A stretch of 64,000 bases of DNA from Streptomyces sp. TLI_105 (GCF_900105415.1 NZ_FNSM01000001.1:1240001-1304000), one strand, 5' to 3'; counted from the stretch's first letter, positions 31,358 through 45,012 are shown. Made by a program: numbers and translations. The notes: generated by a model from the letters alone, not told the origin.

Positions 31358-34321
31358 ATGACAGAGCACGGTTCCACCCCGGACGCGGCGGTGCCGCAGA
31401 CGGGACTCGGCCAGGACGGCCTCGGGCAGCTGCTCGCCGGACTCACCGCCGTGCGGGAGGGGGACCTGTCCGTCCGGCTCCCCGACGCCGCGGACGGCAT
31501 CCTCGGCGAGATCGCCGGCGTCTACAACGACATGGTCGGCCACCTCTCGCTGGTCACCTCCGAGGTCACCCGGGTCGCCGACGAGGTCGGCGCCCAGGGT
31601 CTGCTCGGCGGCCGGATCCGCGAGCCCCGCTCGCGCGGGGTGTGGCGCGAGCTCACCTCCGGCGTCAACACGATGGCCGACAACCTGACCTCCCAGGTCC
31701 GCTCCATAGCCCAGGTCGCCACGGCCGTCGCCGGCGGAGACCTCACGCGGAAGATCCGGGTGGACGCGCGCGGCGAGATCCTGGAGCTGAAGGAGACCAT
31801 CAACACGATGGTGGACCGGCTGTCCTCGTTCGCCGAGGAGGTCACCCGGGTCGCCCGCGAGGTCGGCACGGAGGGAAAGCTCGGCGGCCAGGCCACCGTG
31901 CACGGCGTCTCCGGCACCTGGAAGGACCTCACCGACAACGTCAACTCCATGGCCGACAACCTCACCAACCAGGTGCGGAACATCGCCCAGGTCACCACCG
32001 CCGTCGCCCAGGGCGACCTGACCAGCCGGATCGACGTCTCGGCGCGGGGCGAGATCCTCGAACTCAAGACCACCATCAACACGATGGTCGACCAGCTGTC
32101 CTCCTTCGCCGCCGAGGTCACCCGGGTCGCCCGCGAGGTCGGCACGGAGGGCAAACTCGGCGGCCAGGCCGAGGTGGAGGGCGTCTCCGGCACCTGGAAG
32201 CGGCTCACCGAGAACGTCAACGAGCTCGCCGGGAACCTGACCCGCCAGGTCCGCGCCATCGCCGAGGTCACCAGCGCCGTCGCCGAGGGCGACCTGACCC
32301 GGTCGATCACCGTCGACGCCCCCGGAGAGGTCAGGGACCTGCGCGACAACATCAACTCGATGGTCGAGTCGCTGCGCGCCACCACCCGCGCCAACGAGGA
32401 ACAGGACTGGCTCCAGACCACTCTCGCCCGCACCACGAGCCTGCTGCAGGGCACCCGGAGCCTGCCCGAGATCGCCGAGTTGATCATGGCCGAGGTGCCG
32501 CCGCTGATCGACGCCCAGTACGGGGCCTTCTTCCTCGCCACGGACGGCGAGAAGGGCACCGAGCTCGTCATGACCGCCTCCTACGGCTCCCCCGACGACC
32601 CGGACGCCCCGCCGCGCCGCTTCCGGCTCGGCCAGTCCCTCGTCGGGCAGTCCGCCCACGACCGGCGCACCCTGGTGGTCGAGCGCGTGCCCGCCGGATA
32701 CGCCACCGTCGCCTCCGGAGTGGGCTCCGGCGATCCGGGCATGCTGATCGTCCTGCCCATCGTGGTCGAGGAACAGGTGCTCGGCGCGGTCGAGTTCGCC
32801 TCACTGTCCCCCTTCTCACCCCTGCGGCGGGAGTTCCTCGACCGGTTCGTGGTCAGCGCGGGAGCCGTCCTCAGCTCCCTGGTCGCCAACCTCCGCACCG
32901 ACGAGCTCCTCGGCCAGTACCGTCAGCTGGCCGACGAACTGCAGTCCCGGTCGAAGGAGTTGCAGATCGGCCAGCAGGAACTCCAGCGCTCCAACGCCGA
33001 GTTGCAGGAGAAGGCCGCGCTCCTGGCCGAGCGCAACAAGGACATCGAGTCGAAGAACCTGGTGATCGAGCAGGCGCGCCAGGAACTGGAGGCCCGGGCC
33101 CAGCAGCTGTCCCGCACCTCCATGTACAAGTCCGAGTTCCTCGCCAACATGAGCCACGAACTGCGCACCCCGCTCAACAGCCTGCTCATCCTGGCGCGGC
33201 TGCTCGCCCAGAACGCCGAGGGGAACCTGACGGAGAAGCAGGTCGACTACGCCGAGGTCATCCACTCCGCCGGATCCGACCTCCTCCAGCTGATCAACGA
33301 CATCCTCGACCTGTCGAAGGTCGAGGCCGGCAAGATGGACATCAGGCACGAGCCGTTCCCCCTGCGTCAGCTGGTCGAGTATCTGGAAGCGACGTTCGGT
33401 CCGGTCGCCGACGAGCGGCACCTCGAGTTCACCGTCACCCTGGCGGACGACCTGCCCGAGGCGCTGAACAGCGACGAGGCACGCATCCGCCAGATCCTGC
33501 GCAACCTGCTCTCCAACGCGCTGAAGTTCACCGACGAGGGCCGGGTGTCGCTCACCGTCGAGCACGCCTCCTCCGCCGAGACGCCCCCCATCCTGGCCGG
33601 GACCGGGCAGGTCCTCGCCTTCCGGGTCGCCGACACCGGCATCGGGATCCCCGCGGAGCAGCTCCAGCACGTCTTCGAGGCCTTCCAGCAGGGCGACGGC
33701 ACGGCCGCCCGGCGGCACGGGGGCACCGGCCTCGGACTGTCGATCAGCCGGGAGGTGGCCGGCCTCCTCGGCGGGGCCATCCAGGCGCAGAGCGTCGCGG
33801 GCCGCGGCAGCACCTTCACGTTCTACCTGCCGGTGCCCCGGCCGGCGGAGCTCGCGGCGGCCGGGGCGGCCTCCGCCGCGCGGGCGCTGGCCGTCCCCGG
33901 CTCCTCGTCCGCCCTCCGGCCGGACGGCGCCACCTCCCCGGACGGGCTGGCGGGCCGGACCGTGCTCGTGGTGGACGACGACGTGCGCAACGTGTACGCC
34001 CTCACCGAAGTCCTCGAAGGGCGCGGACTCCGCGTCCTCACGGCCGACGGCGGCCGTGCCGGCCTCGACGTGCTCGCCGCGCACGACGAGGTCGCGCTCG
34101 TGCTGATGGACGTCATGATGGCCGGGATGGACGGCTATTCGGCCATCAAGGCCATCAGGCGGCTGCCGGACCACGCGGGCCTCCCCGTCATCGCGGTCAC
34201 CGCGAAGGCGATGCCGGGCGACCGCGCCCAGGCCCTCGCGGCGGGCGCCGACGACTACGTGTCGAAGCCGGTCGACGAGGAGGAACTGACCGACAAGATC
34301 CGCAGCTGGCTCGCCGGCTGA
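31358..34321 (+). CDS. Poly-HAMP hybrid sensor histidine kinase
   Basis: This 987-residue protein has no membrane segment, so it is cytoplasmic. Residues about 25-345 are four consecutive HAMP units, each with an EGDLT or [12 protein letters not shown] strand, a [17 protein letters not shown] helix and an [19 protein letters not shown] connector. Next come a GAF domain (about 375-515), a long coiled coil (about 525-590) and HisKA with [12 protein letters not shown] (His near 604). HATPase follows with [13 protein letters not shown] and [12 protein letters not shown], and finally a receiver with [17 protein letters not shown] and KPVDEEE. It resembles osmosensing group III hybrid kinases. It ends close to the convergent SpoIIE gene. 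Confidence 0.93.
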   Translation: MTEHGSTPDAAVPQTGLGQDGLGQLLAGLTAVREGDLSVRLPDAADGILGEIAGVYNDMVGHLSLVTSEVTRVADEVGAQGLLGGRIREPRSRGVWRELTSGVNTMADNLTSQVRSIAQVATAVAGGDLTRKIRVDARGEILELKETINTMVDRLSSFAEEVTRVAREVGTEGKLGGQATVHGVSGTWKDLTDNVNSMADNLTNQVRNIAQVTTAVAQGDLTSRIDVSARGEILELKTTINTMVDQLSSFAAEVTRVAREVGTEGKLGGQAEVEGVSGTWKRLTENVNELAGNLTRQVRAIAEVTSAVAEGDLTRSITVDAPGEVRDLRDNINSMVESLRATTRANEEQDWLQTTLARTTSLLQGTRSLPEIAELIMAEVPPLIDAQYGAFFLATDGEKGTELVMTASYGSPDDPDAPPRRFRLGQSLVGQSAHDRRTLVVERVPAGYATVASGVGSGDPGMLIVLPIVVEEQVLGAVEFASLSPFSPLRREFLDRFVVSAGAVLSSLVANLRTDELLGQYRQLADELQSRSKELQIGQQELQRSNAELQEKAALLAERNKDIESKNLVIEQARQELEARAQQLSRTSMYKSEFLANMSHELRTPLNSLLILARLLAQNAEGNLTEKQVDYAEVIHSAGSDLLQLINDILDLSKVEAGKMDIRHEPFPLRQLVEYLEATFGPVADERHLEFTVTLADDLPEALNSDEARIRQILRNLLSNALKFTDEGRVSLTVEHASSAETPPILAGTGQVLAFRVADTGIGIPAEQLQHVFEAFQQGDGTAARRHGGTGLGLSISREVAGLLGGAIQAQSVAGRGSTFTFYLPVPRPAELAAAGAASAARALAVPGSSSALRPDGATSPDGLAGRTVLVVDDDVRNVYALTEVLEGRGLRVLTADGGRAGLDVLAAHDEVALVLMDVMMAGMDGYSAIKAIRRLPDHAGLPVIAVTAKAMPGDRAQALAAGADDYVSKPVDEEELTDKIRSWLAG

Positions 34322-34408
34322 GGAGGGGGCCGCCCGCCCGGCGTGGAGGGACGCGCCCGCCGTGGAGGGGCGCGCCCGCCGACCGGGGAGAGGCCCGGGC
34401 GGTGGGCG

Positions 34409-36721
34409 TCAGCGGGTCGGCGGCCGGCCCCGGACCCGTACGGCGACGATGCTGGTGTCGTCGTCGGTGTCGCCGGCCGCCGTGGCGAGCAGGGCGTCGA
34501 CGAGCGTGTCCGGCGCGTGGTCCGCGAGCCGCTCCGCGTCACCGGCGAGCCGTGCCACGCCCTCGTCGAGGCCGTCGTGACGGCGCTCGATCAGCCCGTC
34601 GGTGTACAGCAGCAGGGTGTCCCCCGGGCGCAGCCCGATCCGCTGCTCGCCGTAGCCGTACGAGGGCACCGCGCCGAGCAGCAGGTCCTGGGGCGGTTCG
34701 AGCAGCCGTGCCCTGCCGTCCCTGAGCAGCACCATCGGCAGGTGCCCGGCGCTCGTCCAGAGCAGGCCGCGGTCCTCGGGGTCGTACAGGGCGCAGACGG
34801 CGGTCGCCGTGACGCCGCCGCCCGTGCGCAGGGTCACCTCGTTGAGCCACTCCATCAGCCGCCGGGGCGAGTGGCCGGTGAAGGCGAGGGCGCGCTGGGC
34901 GTTGCGGAGCGCCACCATGCCCGTGACGGCGTCGATGCCGTGCCCCGCGATGTCCCCGACGGCCACGAGGATCTTGCCGCTGGGCAGCGCGAGCACGTCG
35001 TACCAGTCGCCGCCGACCCGGTACTCCTGCGCCGCCGGCCGGTACCGGGCGGCCACCACCAGGTCCCCGGGCATCTCCTGGAGGCCGGGCACCTCGGGCA
35101 CGATCGCCTGCTGGAGCTGGAGCGCCAGCTGGTGGCGCAGCTCCGCCTGGTCGTGCAGCGCGGTGAGGTGGTCGAAGGTCGCGGTGAGCGCGGCCTCGGT
35201 CCTGCGGCTGTCCGACACGTCCTGGTACACCCCGGCGAGGCCGGTGACGGCCCCCTCCGCGATCAGCGGCTCGGCCGCCACCCGCACGTGGCGCACGGTC
35301 CCGTCGGGGAGCACGATCCGCAGGACCGTCTGCCCGCCCGTCTGCCGCTCGGTCACGGTCGCCACCAGGTCGGCGAGGGCCTCCCGGTCGTCCGGGCGCA
35401 CCCGGTCGCGCAGGTCCGCGAGCGGCACCGGGGGCTCGTCCCGCGCCATCCCGAAGATGCCGTACGCCTCCGGTGACCACACCGTCCCGCCGCCCGTCAG
35501 GCTGTCCTGGAAGGGCGCCACGCTCTGCAGCCGGGCGACCGCCCGGGCCGCGGCGAACCCGGTCGCGCCCACGGTGTGCCACAGCACCACGGCGTGCCTC
35601 CCGCCGGCCGGCAGCACCCGCACGTCGAGGAGCGGCGTCGTGTCCCCCGGGGCGGCGGACGCCGGCAGGCGGGCGGCCCGCTGGGTGCGCACGGTGCCGA
35701 CGGCGCGCCGTGCCATGCGCGCCAGGTCGGCGTGGACGAGGGGGAAGGCGCGCGCCAGGGAGGCGTCGCTTCCCGAGGAGGTGCCGCCGAGCGCGTCGGC
35801 CCCTTCGTCGTTGAGGTGCTCCACGGCCGGCTCCCCCGACGTCCCGGGCACGGCGAGCAGCATCGCCGGCTGGGCGAGGGAGTCGAGCACGTCGACGAGG
35901 ACGGGGACGGCGATCGGCGGCGAGCCGGCGGTGTCGAGTACGGTGCCCGCCACGTCCATGAGCCCCGTGAGGGCCCGGCGGGCCGTGGCGTCGAGCATCG
36001 TCGGGCCCGGCCAGCCGACGAGTGCGAGGCCGACGGTCCTGTCGCGCCGGCGCAGCGGGAGCAGGGCGCGGGCGGCGCGGGCGGTGGGGCCGGGCAGGGG
36101 TTCACCGGTGGGGGGGCCGTCCTCCAGCCAGACCGGGGCGTTCTCGACGAGGACGGCACGGAACGTCTCGGGGGCGGCGGGCGGGATCCACTGCCAGGCG
36201 GCGGCCTCGGCGGCTCCCACGCCCGCGGAGCCGACGAGCCGCAGACAGCCGCGGTCGACGCACTGCCACAGCCAGAGACTGTCCGCGCCGAGCGGGGCGA
36301 GGCCCTCCTCCAGGAGGGTCCGTGCCGCCTCGCCGACCGTGTCGGCGGCCTCCGCGGCCGCGGCCGCGCGGCGGGCCCGGCGCGTCTCGGCGGGGTGCTC
36401 GACGCTCCCGCCTTCGTGCTCGGGGCCGTCGCTCTCCGGAGGAACGGCGGCGTGCCCGCCGTCGCCGGCGGCCGCGTTCACGATGTCCGCGGCGAGGTCC
36501 TCCGCGGACAGGCCGGTCGCATGTGCCAGCGCGGAGAGGTATTCGGTCGCCTCGGAGGGCGGCAGCCGCAGCTGGGCGGCGAGCACGCCGGCGGCGAGGT
36601 CGAGCAGGTGGCGTCGGGCGGACCGGTCGCGCAGCCAGCGGTTCTCTGCGGCGAGTTCGGCGAAGCCGCGGGCCGCGGGGGCCAGGGGCGGGGGGCCCGT
36701 GGATTCTGCAGAACCGGTCAA
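34409..36721 (-). CDS. SpoIIE-type PP2C phosphatase with ANTAR-like, GAF and PAS domains
   Basis: This 770-residue protein has four parts. An ANTAR-like three-helix region (about 20-80, LLDLAAGVLAAQLRLPPSEA) comes first. A GAF domain (about 130-270) and a PAS domain (WSPEAYGIFGM to GTVRHVRVAAEPL, about 420-510) follow. The PP2C domain lies from about 545, with VGGDWYDVL, VGDIAGHGIDA and the late GDTDDDTSIVAVR metal sites. It should dephosphorylate STAS proteins such as the one at 30353. No ATG or GTG fits. TTG 36721-36719 has GGAGG five bases upstream, so a TTG start is proposed. Confidence 0.9.
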   Translation of the reverse strand: MTGSAESTGPPPLAPAARGFAELAAENRWLRDRSARRHLLDLAAGVLAAQLRLPPSEATEYLSALAHATGLSAEDLAADIVNAAAGDGGHAAVPPESDGPEHEGGSVEHPAETRRARRAAAAAEAADTVGEAARTLLEEGLAPLGADSLWLWQCVDRGCLRLVGSAGVGAAEAAAWQWIPPAAPETFRAVLVENAPVWLEDGPPTGEPLPGPTARAARALLPLRRRDRTVGLALVGWPGPTMLDATARRALTGLMDVAGTVLDTAGSPPIAVPVLVDVLDSLAQPAMLLAVPGTSGEPAVEHLNDEGADALGGTSSGSDASLARAFPLVHADLARMARRAVGTVRTQRAARLPASAAPGDTTPLLDVRVLPAGGRHAVVLWHTVGATGFAAARAVARLQSVAPFQDSLTGGGTVWSPEAYGIFGMARDEPPVPLADLRDRVRPDDREALADLVATVTERQTGGQTVLRIVLPDGTVRHVRVAAEPLIAEGAVTGLAGVYQDVSDSRRTEAALTATFDHLTALHDQAELRHQLALQLQQAIVPEVPGLQEMPGDLVVAARYRPAAQEYRVGGDWYDVLALPSGKILVAVGDIAGHGIDAVTGMVALRNAQRALAFTGHSPRRLMEWLNEVTLRTGGGVTATAVCALYDPEDRGLLWTSAGHLPMVLLRDGRARLLEPPQDLLLGAVPSYGYGEQRIGLRPGDTLLLYTDGLIERRHDGLDEGVARLAGDAERLADHAPDTLVDALLATAAGDTDDDTSIVAVRVRGRPPTR

Positions 36722-37082
36722 GTGGACCTCCGTCCCGCCTGGGCGCGGGCGTCCGGAGTCTGTGGGTGGATCCGATCCGGATTCTACTCGCGTGCCCCCG
36801 CGCGCGACCGTTCGCGGGCGGCGCCCCAGGCGGCGAGGGCCTCGACGAGCGCGTCGCGGGTCAGGGTGGAACGGCCCCGTGTCCCGGCACCCGCGGCCTC
36901 GTCGTACGGCTCGGGCTTCGGGGGGCAGCAGGTCCCGAACGGGCTTCGGGGGGGCAGCAGGTCCCGAACGGGCTTCGGACCCGGCCTCGGCCGGCCTCCG
37001 GCCCGGTCCGGGCCGACCGGGCCGGGGCAGTACGGCGGGTCGTGGAAGACGGGGGCGACCTCGTCGAGCCCACCGGTCCCCG
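36722..37082. other. Gap between phosphatase and small acidic protein genes
   Basis: About 360 bp. On the minus strand a frame ending at about 36789 reads STLTRDALVEALAAWGAARE, which looks protein-like but has no acceptable start because a duplicated 28/29-bp element (36913-36969) interrupts it. It may be the remnant of a small gene. No promoter is clear. Confidence 0.35.
36913..36978. repeat. Direct repeat, two and a third copies
   Basis: GGGCTTCGGGGGGCAGCAGG and the following TCCCGAAC form a 28-bp copy (36913-36940) and a 29-bp copy (36941-36969, one extra G), followed by a 9-bp partial copy. The different lengths mean it cannot preserve one reading frame. Confidence 0.85.
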
Positions 37083-37325
37083 TCAGTCGGCCGGCTCGCC
37101 CGGTGCGGGGTGCTCGGGGTGGACGGTGCCGTCGCGTGTCCGGCCCCGGGGACCCGTGCCGGCCTCGTCGGTGTCCGGCGGGGTCCCTCCGTCGCCACTG
37201 TCGGGGACGGGAACGGACAGGGGGTCCTCCCCCGTGGCCTGCTGGTCCTCGGGGTCCCGGGGAAGCGGCTCCTCCGGGCGTGGCTTCCGGTGCTCGCTCA
37301 TCCTGGTCTCCTCGTCCTCCGGCAT
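37083..37325 (-). CDS. Small acidic hypothetical protein
   Basis: Up to 80 residues, very rich in Glu, Asp, Pro and Gly, predicted fully disordered, with no cysteine or hydrophobic segment. Both ATG 37325 (AGGAGG five bases upstream) and ATG 37301 (MSEHRKP, GAGGAG upstream) are plausible; the longer form is given. It is the last gene of a probable three-gene unit behind the second USP. No family recognised. Confidence 0.55.
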   Translation of the reverse strand: MPEDEETRMSEHRKPRPEEPLPRDPEDQQATGEDPLSVPVPDSGDGGTPPDTDEAGTGPRGRTRDGTVHPEHPAPGEPAD

Positions 37326-37353
37326 CCAGACCTCCTCGCTTCCGGACCTCCGT

Positions 37354-37623
37354 TCACAGGGGCGGCGGCACTCCTCCGTCGCTCCCGGCCTCTCCCTCGT
37401 CGCTGAGCGGCATGAGCCCGATGCACTCGGCGTCGATCCGGTCGGCGACCTCCGTCAGCGCGCTGACCAGCGCCTCGACCGTCTCCGGTTCGAGGCCCGA
37501 GTCTTCGTCGTCGGCCGAGTCCATCCAATGGGACGCGAGGTGTCGCAGCAGGAGGGTCACTTCGTCGGCGGGCAGCAGGAGCGGACCGCCGGGGACGTGG
37601 ACGAGGGACATCGACGCGTTCAT
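37354..37623 (-). CDS. DUF6213 family protein
   Basis: This 89-residue soluble protein starts at ATG 37623 behind GGAGG. It has LVHVPGGPLLLPADEVTLLLRHLASHWM followed by a helical VEALVSALTEVADRIDAECIGLMP, which matches the DUF6213 pattern found almost only in Streptomyces. It lies 32 bp after the universal stress protein stop, in the same transcript. Function unknown. Confidence 0.78.
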   Translation of the reverse strand: MNASMSLVHVPGGPLLLPADEVTLLLRHLASHWMDSADDEDSGLEPETVEALVSALTEVADRIDAECIGLMPLSDEGEAGSDGGVPPPL

Positions 37624-37655
37624 GGGGAATCGACCTCCGCGGTACGGGAAGAGCC

Positions 37656-38132
37656 TCAGGGGGACAGGCCCGCGGAGGCCGCCTCTTCCGAGGCGTTCGC
37701 GCGGACGATGACGACGGGACAGGACGCGTGCACGGCGCACTGCTGGCCGACCGAGCCCAGGAGCAGGCTCGTGAAGCCGCCCCGGCCGCGGCTGCCCACG
37801 ACGAGCAGCTCGGCGCGGGCCGACGCCTCGATCAGGACCTCGGCGGGGTTGCCGCGGACGATGTGCTGCTCCAGCGGCGGCACCTCGCCGATCCGGGAGA
37901 GCGCGGAGCCGAGTTCCTCGGACAGCGCCTTCGCGGCCTGTTCCTCGACGAACGCGGCGTCCACGGGCGGCGCGGACCATCCCGTCGCACCGGGCACGTC
38001 GTAGACGCCGACGACGTCCAGGGTCGCTCCGGACCGCAGGGCCTGCCGGACCGCCCGCCGCAGCGCCGCGTACGACGAGGGCGAGCCGTCGACGCCCACG
38101 ACCACGCGGGAATCGCCGTCGCTGGAGTTCAT
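37656..38132 (-). CDS. Universal stress protein (second copy)
   Basis: This 158-residue single UspA domain starts at ATG 38132. The Walker-like loop VVGSRGRGGFTSLLLGSVGQQ is almost identical to that of the first USP at 29705. VVVGVDGSPSSYAALRRAV opens the fold and ATGWSAPPVDAAF lies in the middle. The C-terminus adds ANASEEAASAGLSP. The two genes are clear paralogues, each followed by a small gene of unknown function and each with a SigB-like promoter of 15-bp spacing. Confidence 0.93.
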   Translation of the reverse strand: MNSSDGDSRVVVGVDGSPSSYAALRRAVRQALRSGATLDVVGVYDVPGATGWSAPPVDAAFVEEQAAKALSEELGSALSRIGEVPPLEQHIVRGNPAEVLIEASARAELLVVGSRGRGGFTSLLLGSVGQQCAVHASCPVVIVRANASEEAASAGLSP

Positions 38133-38205
38133 GACCGTGCCCCTTCTCCGGATCGGGCCCGAGGGGTGGACGGGGTGCCGATCCCGTCCTCTCCCTCCCG
38201 ACCGA

Positions 38206-38230
38206 CTACCCGGTGCCCGGTCCCGTACGC
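38206..38230 (-). promoter_or_regulatory. SigB-like promoter of the second universal stress protein
   Basis: On the minus strand GCGT (38230-38227), a 15-bp spacer and GGGTAG (38211-38206) lie 73 nt before ATG 38132. It is divergent from a similar promoter at 38260. Confidence 0.6.
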
Positions 38231-38259
38231 CTGGGTGGCGTCCGTGCGCGTGCCCGGAC

Positions 38260-38285
38260 GCGTGAGTGCCGGATCGCGCGGGTAG
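38260..38285 (+). promoter_or_regulatory. SigB-like promoter of the small membrane protein gene
   Basis: GCGT (38260-38263), a 16-bp spacer and GGGTAG (38280-38285) lie 76 nt before ATG 38362. It forms a back-to-back pair with the USP promoter. Confidence 0.6.
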
Positions 38286-38361
38286 ACGCGGGGCCGAAGG
38301 AGGGCGGGACGGCAGAGGAACGTGCCGGACGCGGGGGCGGTCAGCGGAAGGACGTACGACC

Positions 38362-38748
38362 ATGCTGTTCCTGCTGGGTCTGTTGCTCCTCGGGGCGACC
38401 GGCGCCTTCATCGGGCTGGTGGTCTCGGAGAACACCGGAGGCCCCGACCAGACCGTCATGATGCTGGACCACAGGATCGCCACGATGAACGGCCTCGCGA
38501 TCTTCCTCGCCGGCATGGCGCTGGCCGTGATCGTCGGCCTCGCCTGCGCGATGATGGCGGCGGGCGGCGCACGGGCCCGGCGCCGCCGGGCCCTCGGGCG
38601 CGGCGTCCACGATCCGGCGGAGCCGCGGTCCCGTCTGCCGGGCGACGATCGCTACGAAGGACGGGACGCGGCGCCCCGTACGGAGGACGACACCACGGCC
38701 GCCGGGGACCGCCGCCCCCGCCGCCACCACTTCCGCTTCGGGCACTGA
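38362..38748 (+). CDS. Small integral membrane protein
   Basis: This 128-residue protein starts at ATG 38362 behind GGAAGGA. It has two transmembrane helices, LFLLGLLLLGATGAFIGLVV and MNGLAIFLAGMALAVIVGLACAMMA, joined by a short loop, then a basic, disordered tail (ARARRRRALGRG, RRPRRHHFRFGH). No enzymatic motif or known family is recognised. The SigB-like promoter and divergent USP gene suggest a stress-linked membrane role. Confidence 0.75.
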   Translation: MLFLLGLLLLGATGAFIGLVVSENTGGPDQTVMMLDHRIATMNGLAIFLAGMALAVIVGLACAMMAAGGARARRRRALGRGVHDPAEPRSRLPGDDRYEGRDAAPRTEDDTTAAGDRRPRRHHFRFGH

Positions 38749-38826
38749 CGACGCCCTCGCGCACACCGGCCCGCCCCTGGAGGCGGGGGCGGCGTGAGGC
38801 CCCGCACGGTCGGAAAGGACTCGGTC

Positions 38827-43067
<4,241 letters not shown>

Positions 43068-43076
43068 GCGCGGCGT

Positions 43077-43103
43077 GCCCGGCCGGCTCACGGCCGGCCG
43101 GGC
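43077..43103. terminator. Bidirectional intrinsic terminator
   Basis: A perfect 10-bp stem GCCCGGCCGG/CCGGCCGGGC with a 7-nt loop lies between the convergent katG and hemerythrin genes. Confidence 0.78.
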
Positions 43104-43123
43104 CTCCCTGCCGCTCCCCGGCG

Positions 43124-43597
43124 CTACTTGTCGGCGCTCGGGACCTCCAGCGGGTCGTCCGGGGCGCTCTTCCGCTCCTCCTCCATGCGCTCGCCGAGGG
43201 CGACGAGGGCCTTGCGCCCCATGGCCTTGCGGACGTCGGGGAACCAGTCCTTCTCCTCCTCCTCGACGTGATGGCGCACGTACTCCATGAGGACCGTCAT
43301 CTTCGCCCCGAACCGCTCGTCCTCCGGGTCGAGCCCCTTCAGTTCCGAGAGCATCCACAGCACCGTGTGGTGCTCCTCGACGCTCTCCAGGACGTGGTCG
43401 GTGGTCTCCGGGGCGGCCTGGCGGGCGGCCGGGTAGAAGACCCGCTCCTCGATCCAGGCGTGGGCGGTCAGCTCGCGGATCACGTCGTCGGCGAGCTCCC
43501 GCTTGCGGCGGTGCGCCTCGTCGTCCGCCCGTTCGAACTCCTTGAAGAGCTTCTCCACAGTCTTGTGGTCCTCGCGGAGCAGCACGATGCCGTCCAT
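43124..43597 (-). CDS. Hemerythrin-domain protein
   Basis: This 157-residue four-helix protein of the HHE type keeps the diiron ligands: LREDHKTVEKLF (His), AHAWIEERVFYP (His, Glu), EEHHTVLWML (His and Glu) and YVRHHVEEEEKDWFP (His). Such cytoplasmic proteins bind O2, NO or iron, and in actinobacteria influence peroxide resistance. It starts at ATG 43597 and lies next to katG in convergent orientation. Confidence 0.92.
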   Translation of the reverse strand: MDGIVLLREDHKTVEKLFKEFERADDEAHRRKRELADDVIRELTAHAWIEERVFYPAARQAAPETTDHVLESVEEHHTVLWMLSELKGLDPEDERFGAKMTVLMEYVRHHVEEEEKDWFPDVRKAMGRKALVALGERMEEERKSAPDDPLEVPSADK

Positions 43598-43635
43598 CGA
43601 ATTCCTTCCTCGTTCGGGTCGACGTCAGGTCGACG

Positions 43636-44277
43636 TCAGGTGGTGAGGAGCCGGTTGAAGAACGAGCGGTACTGGCGCAGGGCCGTGCGCAGGTCCTCCG
43701 TGTCGACGTCCTCGCCCTCGCTCCACTGGCCTTCCAGGTCCCTCTTGCGGTCGGCGAAGGTGGCGGCGAGCCTCCGGATCACCTCGGTGACCAGCTCGTC
43801 GGCCTCGTGCACGGCTCCGCGGGGGTCGTCGACGAACTGGCTCTGTATCTCGTGCCAGCGCGTACGGAACGCCTCGTCGGCCTCGGCGTCGAGGAGGCGC
43901 GGCAGCTCTTCCCCGGTGCCGGTCCCCCCATTCGTGCGGGCCCCCGTGTCAGTGCCGGATCCCATGTCAGTGCCGGTCCCCGTGCCAGTACCGGACCCCA
44001 CATCCGTACCGGTCCCCACATCCCTGCCGGGCCCCGCATCGGCACCAGCCCCCACCTCGGTACCGGACCCCGCCTCACGCAGTTCGGCTCCGCGCCGCTC
44101 GGGCTCACGCCTCTCGGCCTCCCGCGGCTCCGCCTCACGCGTGCCGTCGTCGCCGGTGTTCCCCCGTGTGTCCTCGTCGGCGTGCGGGTCGGCCGGGATG
44201 TCGGTGCTCTCCCCGGGGTACATGGGCGGTGCGTCGGTCTCGTCGCCCCGTGCCGGTGTGTCGTGCTCGCGTCGCAT
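43636..44277 (-). CDS. Hypothetical protein with repetitive Gly/Thr region, paralogous to its neighbour
   Basis: This 213-residue soluble protein has a charged N-terminus (EAEPREAERREPERRGAELREAG), then a Gly/Thr/Asp repeat GTGTDVGSGTGTGTGTD of about 40 residues. The C-terminal domain (about 125-213) contains FRTRWHEIQSQFVDDPRGAVHEADELVTEVIRRL and LRTALRQYRSFFNRLL. That domain matches the C-terminal half of the adjacent gene product (WSSVQEQFVDRPDGAVHDADTLV, YRALFDELL), so the pair arose by duplication. Function unknown. It follows the neighbour by 15 bp, so the two form an operon. Confidence 0.75.
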   Translation of the reverse strand: MRREHDTPARGDETDAPPMYPGESTDIPADPHADEDTRGNTGDDGTREAEPREAERREPERRGAELREAGSGTEVGAGADAGPGRDVGTGTDVGSGTGTGTGTDMGSGTDTGARTNGGTGTGEELPRLLDAEADEAFRTRWHEIQSQFVDDPRGAVHEADELVTEVIRRLAATFADRKRDLEGQWSEGEDVDTEDLRTALRQYRSFFNRLLTT

Positions 44278-44292
44278 GGCGCGTCCTCCTGG

Positions 44293-44853
44293 TCAGCTCC
44301 GGCCCTGTCCGGGCGCGTCGCCGTTCGAGAGAAGTTCGTCGAACAGCGCCCGGTAGTGGACCATCGCGCCCCTCAACTGCTCGGTCGTGGCCTGCCGCGA
44401 GGAGCTCAGGGCGTTGATCTCGTGCGCCGCCTGATAGTGCTCCAGGGTGCGGCCGTGCTCCACGGAGAGGTCTCGCATCTGCTGCTCGAAGCCCTCCGTG
44501 GGATAGCCCCGCTCGCGCATGAGCGAGGTCACCAGCGTGTCCGCGTCGTGCACCGCGCCGTCGGGGCGGTCCACGAACTGCTCCTGCACACTGCTCCACT
44601 GCTGGGCGTAGCGCTCCCGCGCCCCGCTCGACAACGGCTTGATGTCCAGGTCCTCGTGGCGCTTCTCCCGCTCCCCGAGGTCGTGCTCGGCGGCCCGCCT
44701 GCTCCCGGCGTCCTCGACGGCGCGGTCGTACTCGGGCCCGAAGCGCTCGCGCAGCCGGCGACGGCGCCGCCGGTCCAGGGCGATGGCCAGCACGATCAGC
44801 GCGATCACCACCACGACGGGTATGACGATGGCCAGAATCGTTCCTGTCGACAT
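44293..44853 (-). CDS. Membrane-anchored hypothetical protein
   Basis: This 186-residue protein starts at ATG 44853 behind GGGAGCG. It has one N-terminal transmembrane helix (ILAIVIPVVVVIALIVLAIAL), a very basic juxtamembrane patch (DRRRRRRLRERFGPEYDRAV) and a soluble domain with RYAQQWSSVQEQFVDRPDGAVHDADTLVTSLM. The domain is shared with the downstream gene product, which lacks the anchor. Similar Streptomyces proteins are annotated only as secreted or membrane proteins. Confidence 0.75.
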   Translation of the reverse strand: MSTGTILAIVIPVVVVIALIVLAIALDRRRRRRLRERFGPEYDRAVEDAGSRRAAEHDLGEREKRHEDLDIKPLSSGARERYAQQWSSVQEQFVDRPDGAVHDADTLVTSLMRERGYPTEGFEQQMRDLSVEHGRTLEHYQAAHEINALSSSRQATTEQLRGAMVHYRALFDELLSNGDAPGQGRS

Positions 44854-45012
44854 CGGCCTCGCTCCCTCGGCTCTCATCGATATCCACGGCGGCGCCTGCC
44901 CAGGCGCGCCGGACTGAAACGGCCGCCGTGGGGCCGGGGGCTGCCTGGTGGTGTCGACACCAGGTGCGGCACACACTCCCTCGGGCCGCCGGGCGCTGCC
45001 ACTGTCGTCGCC

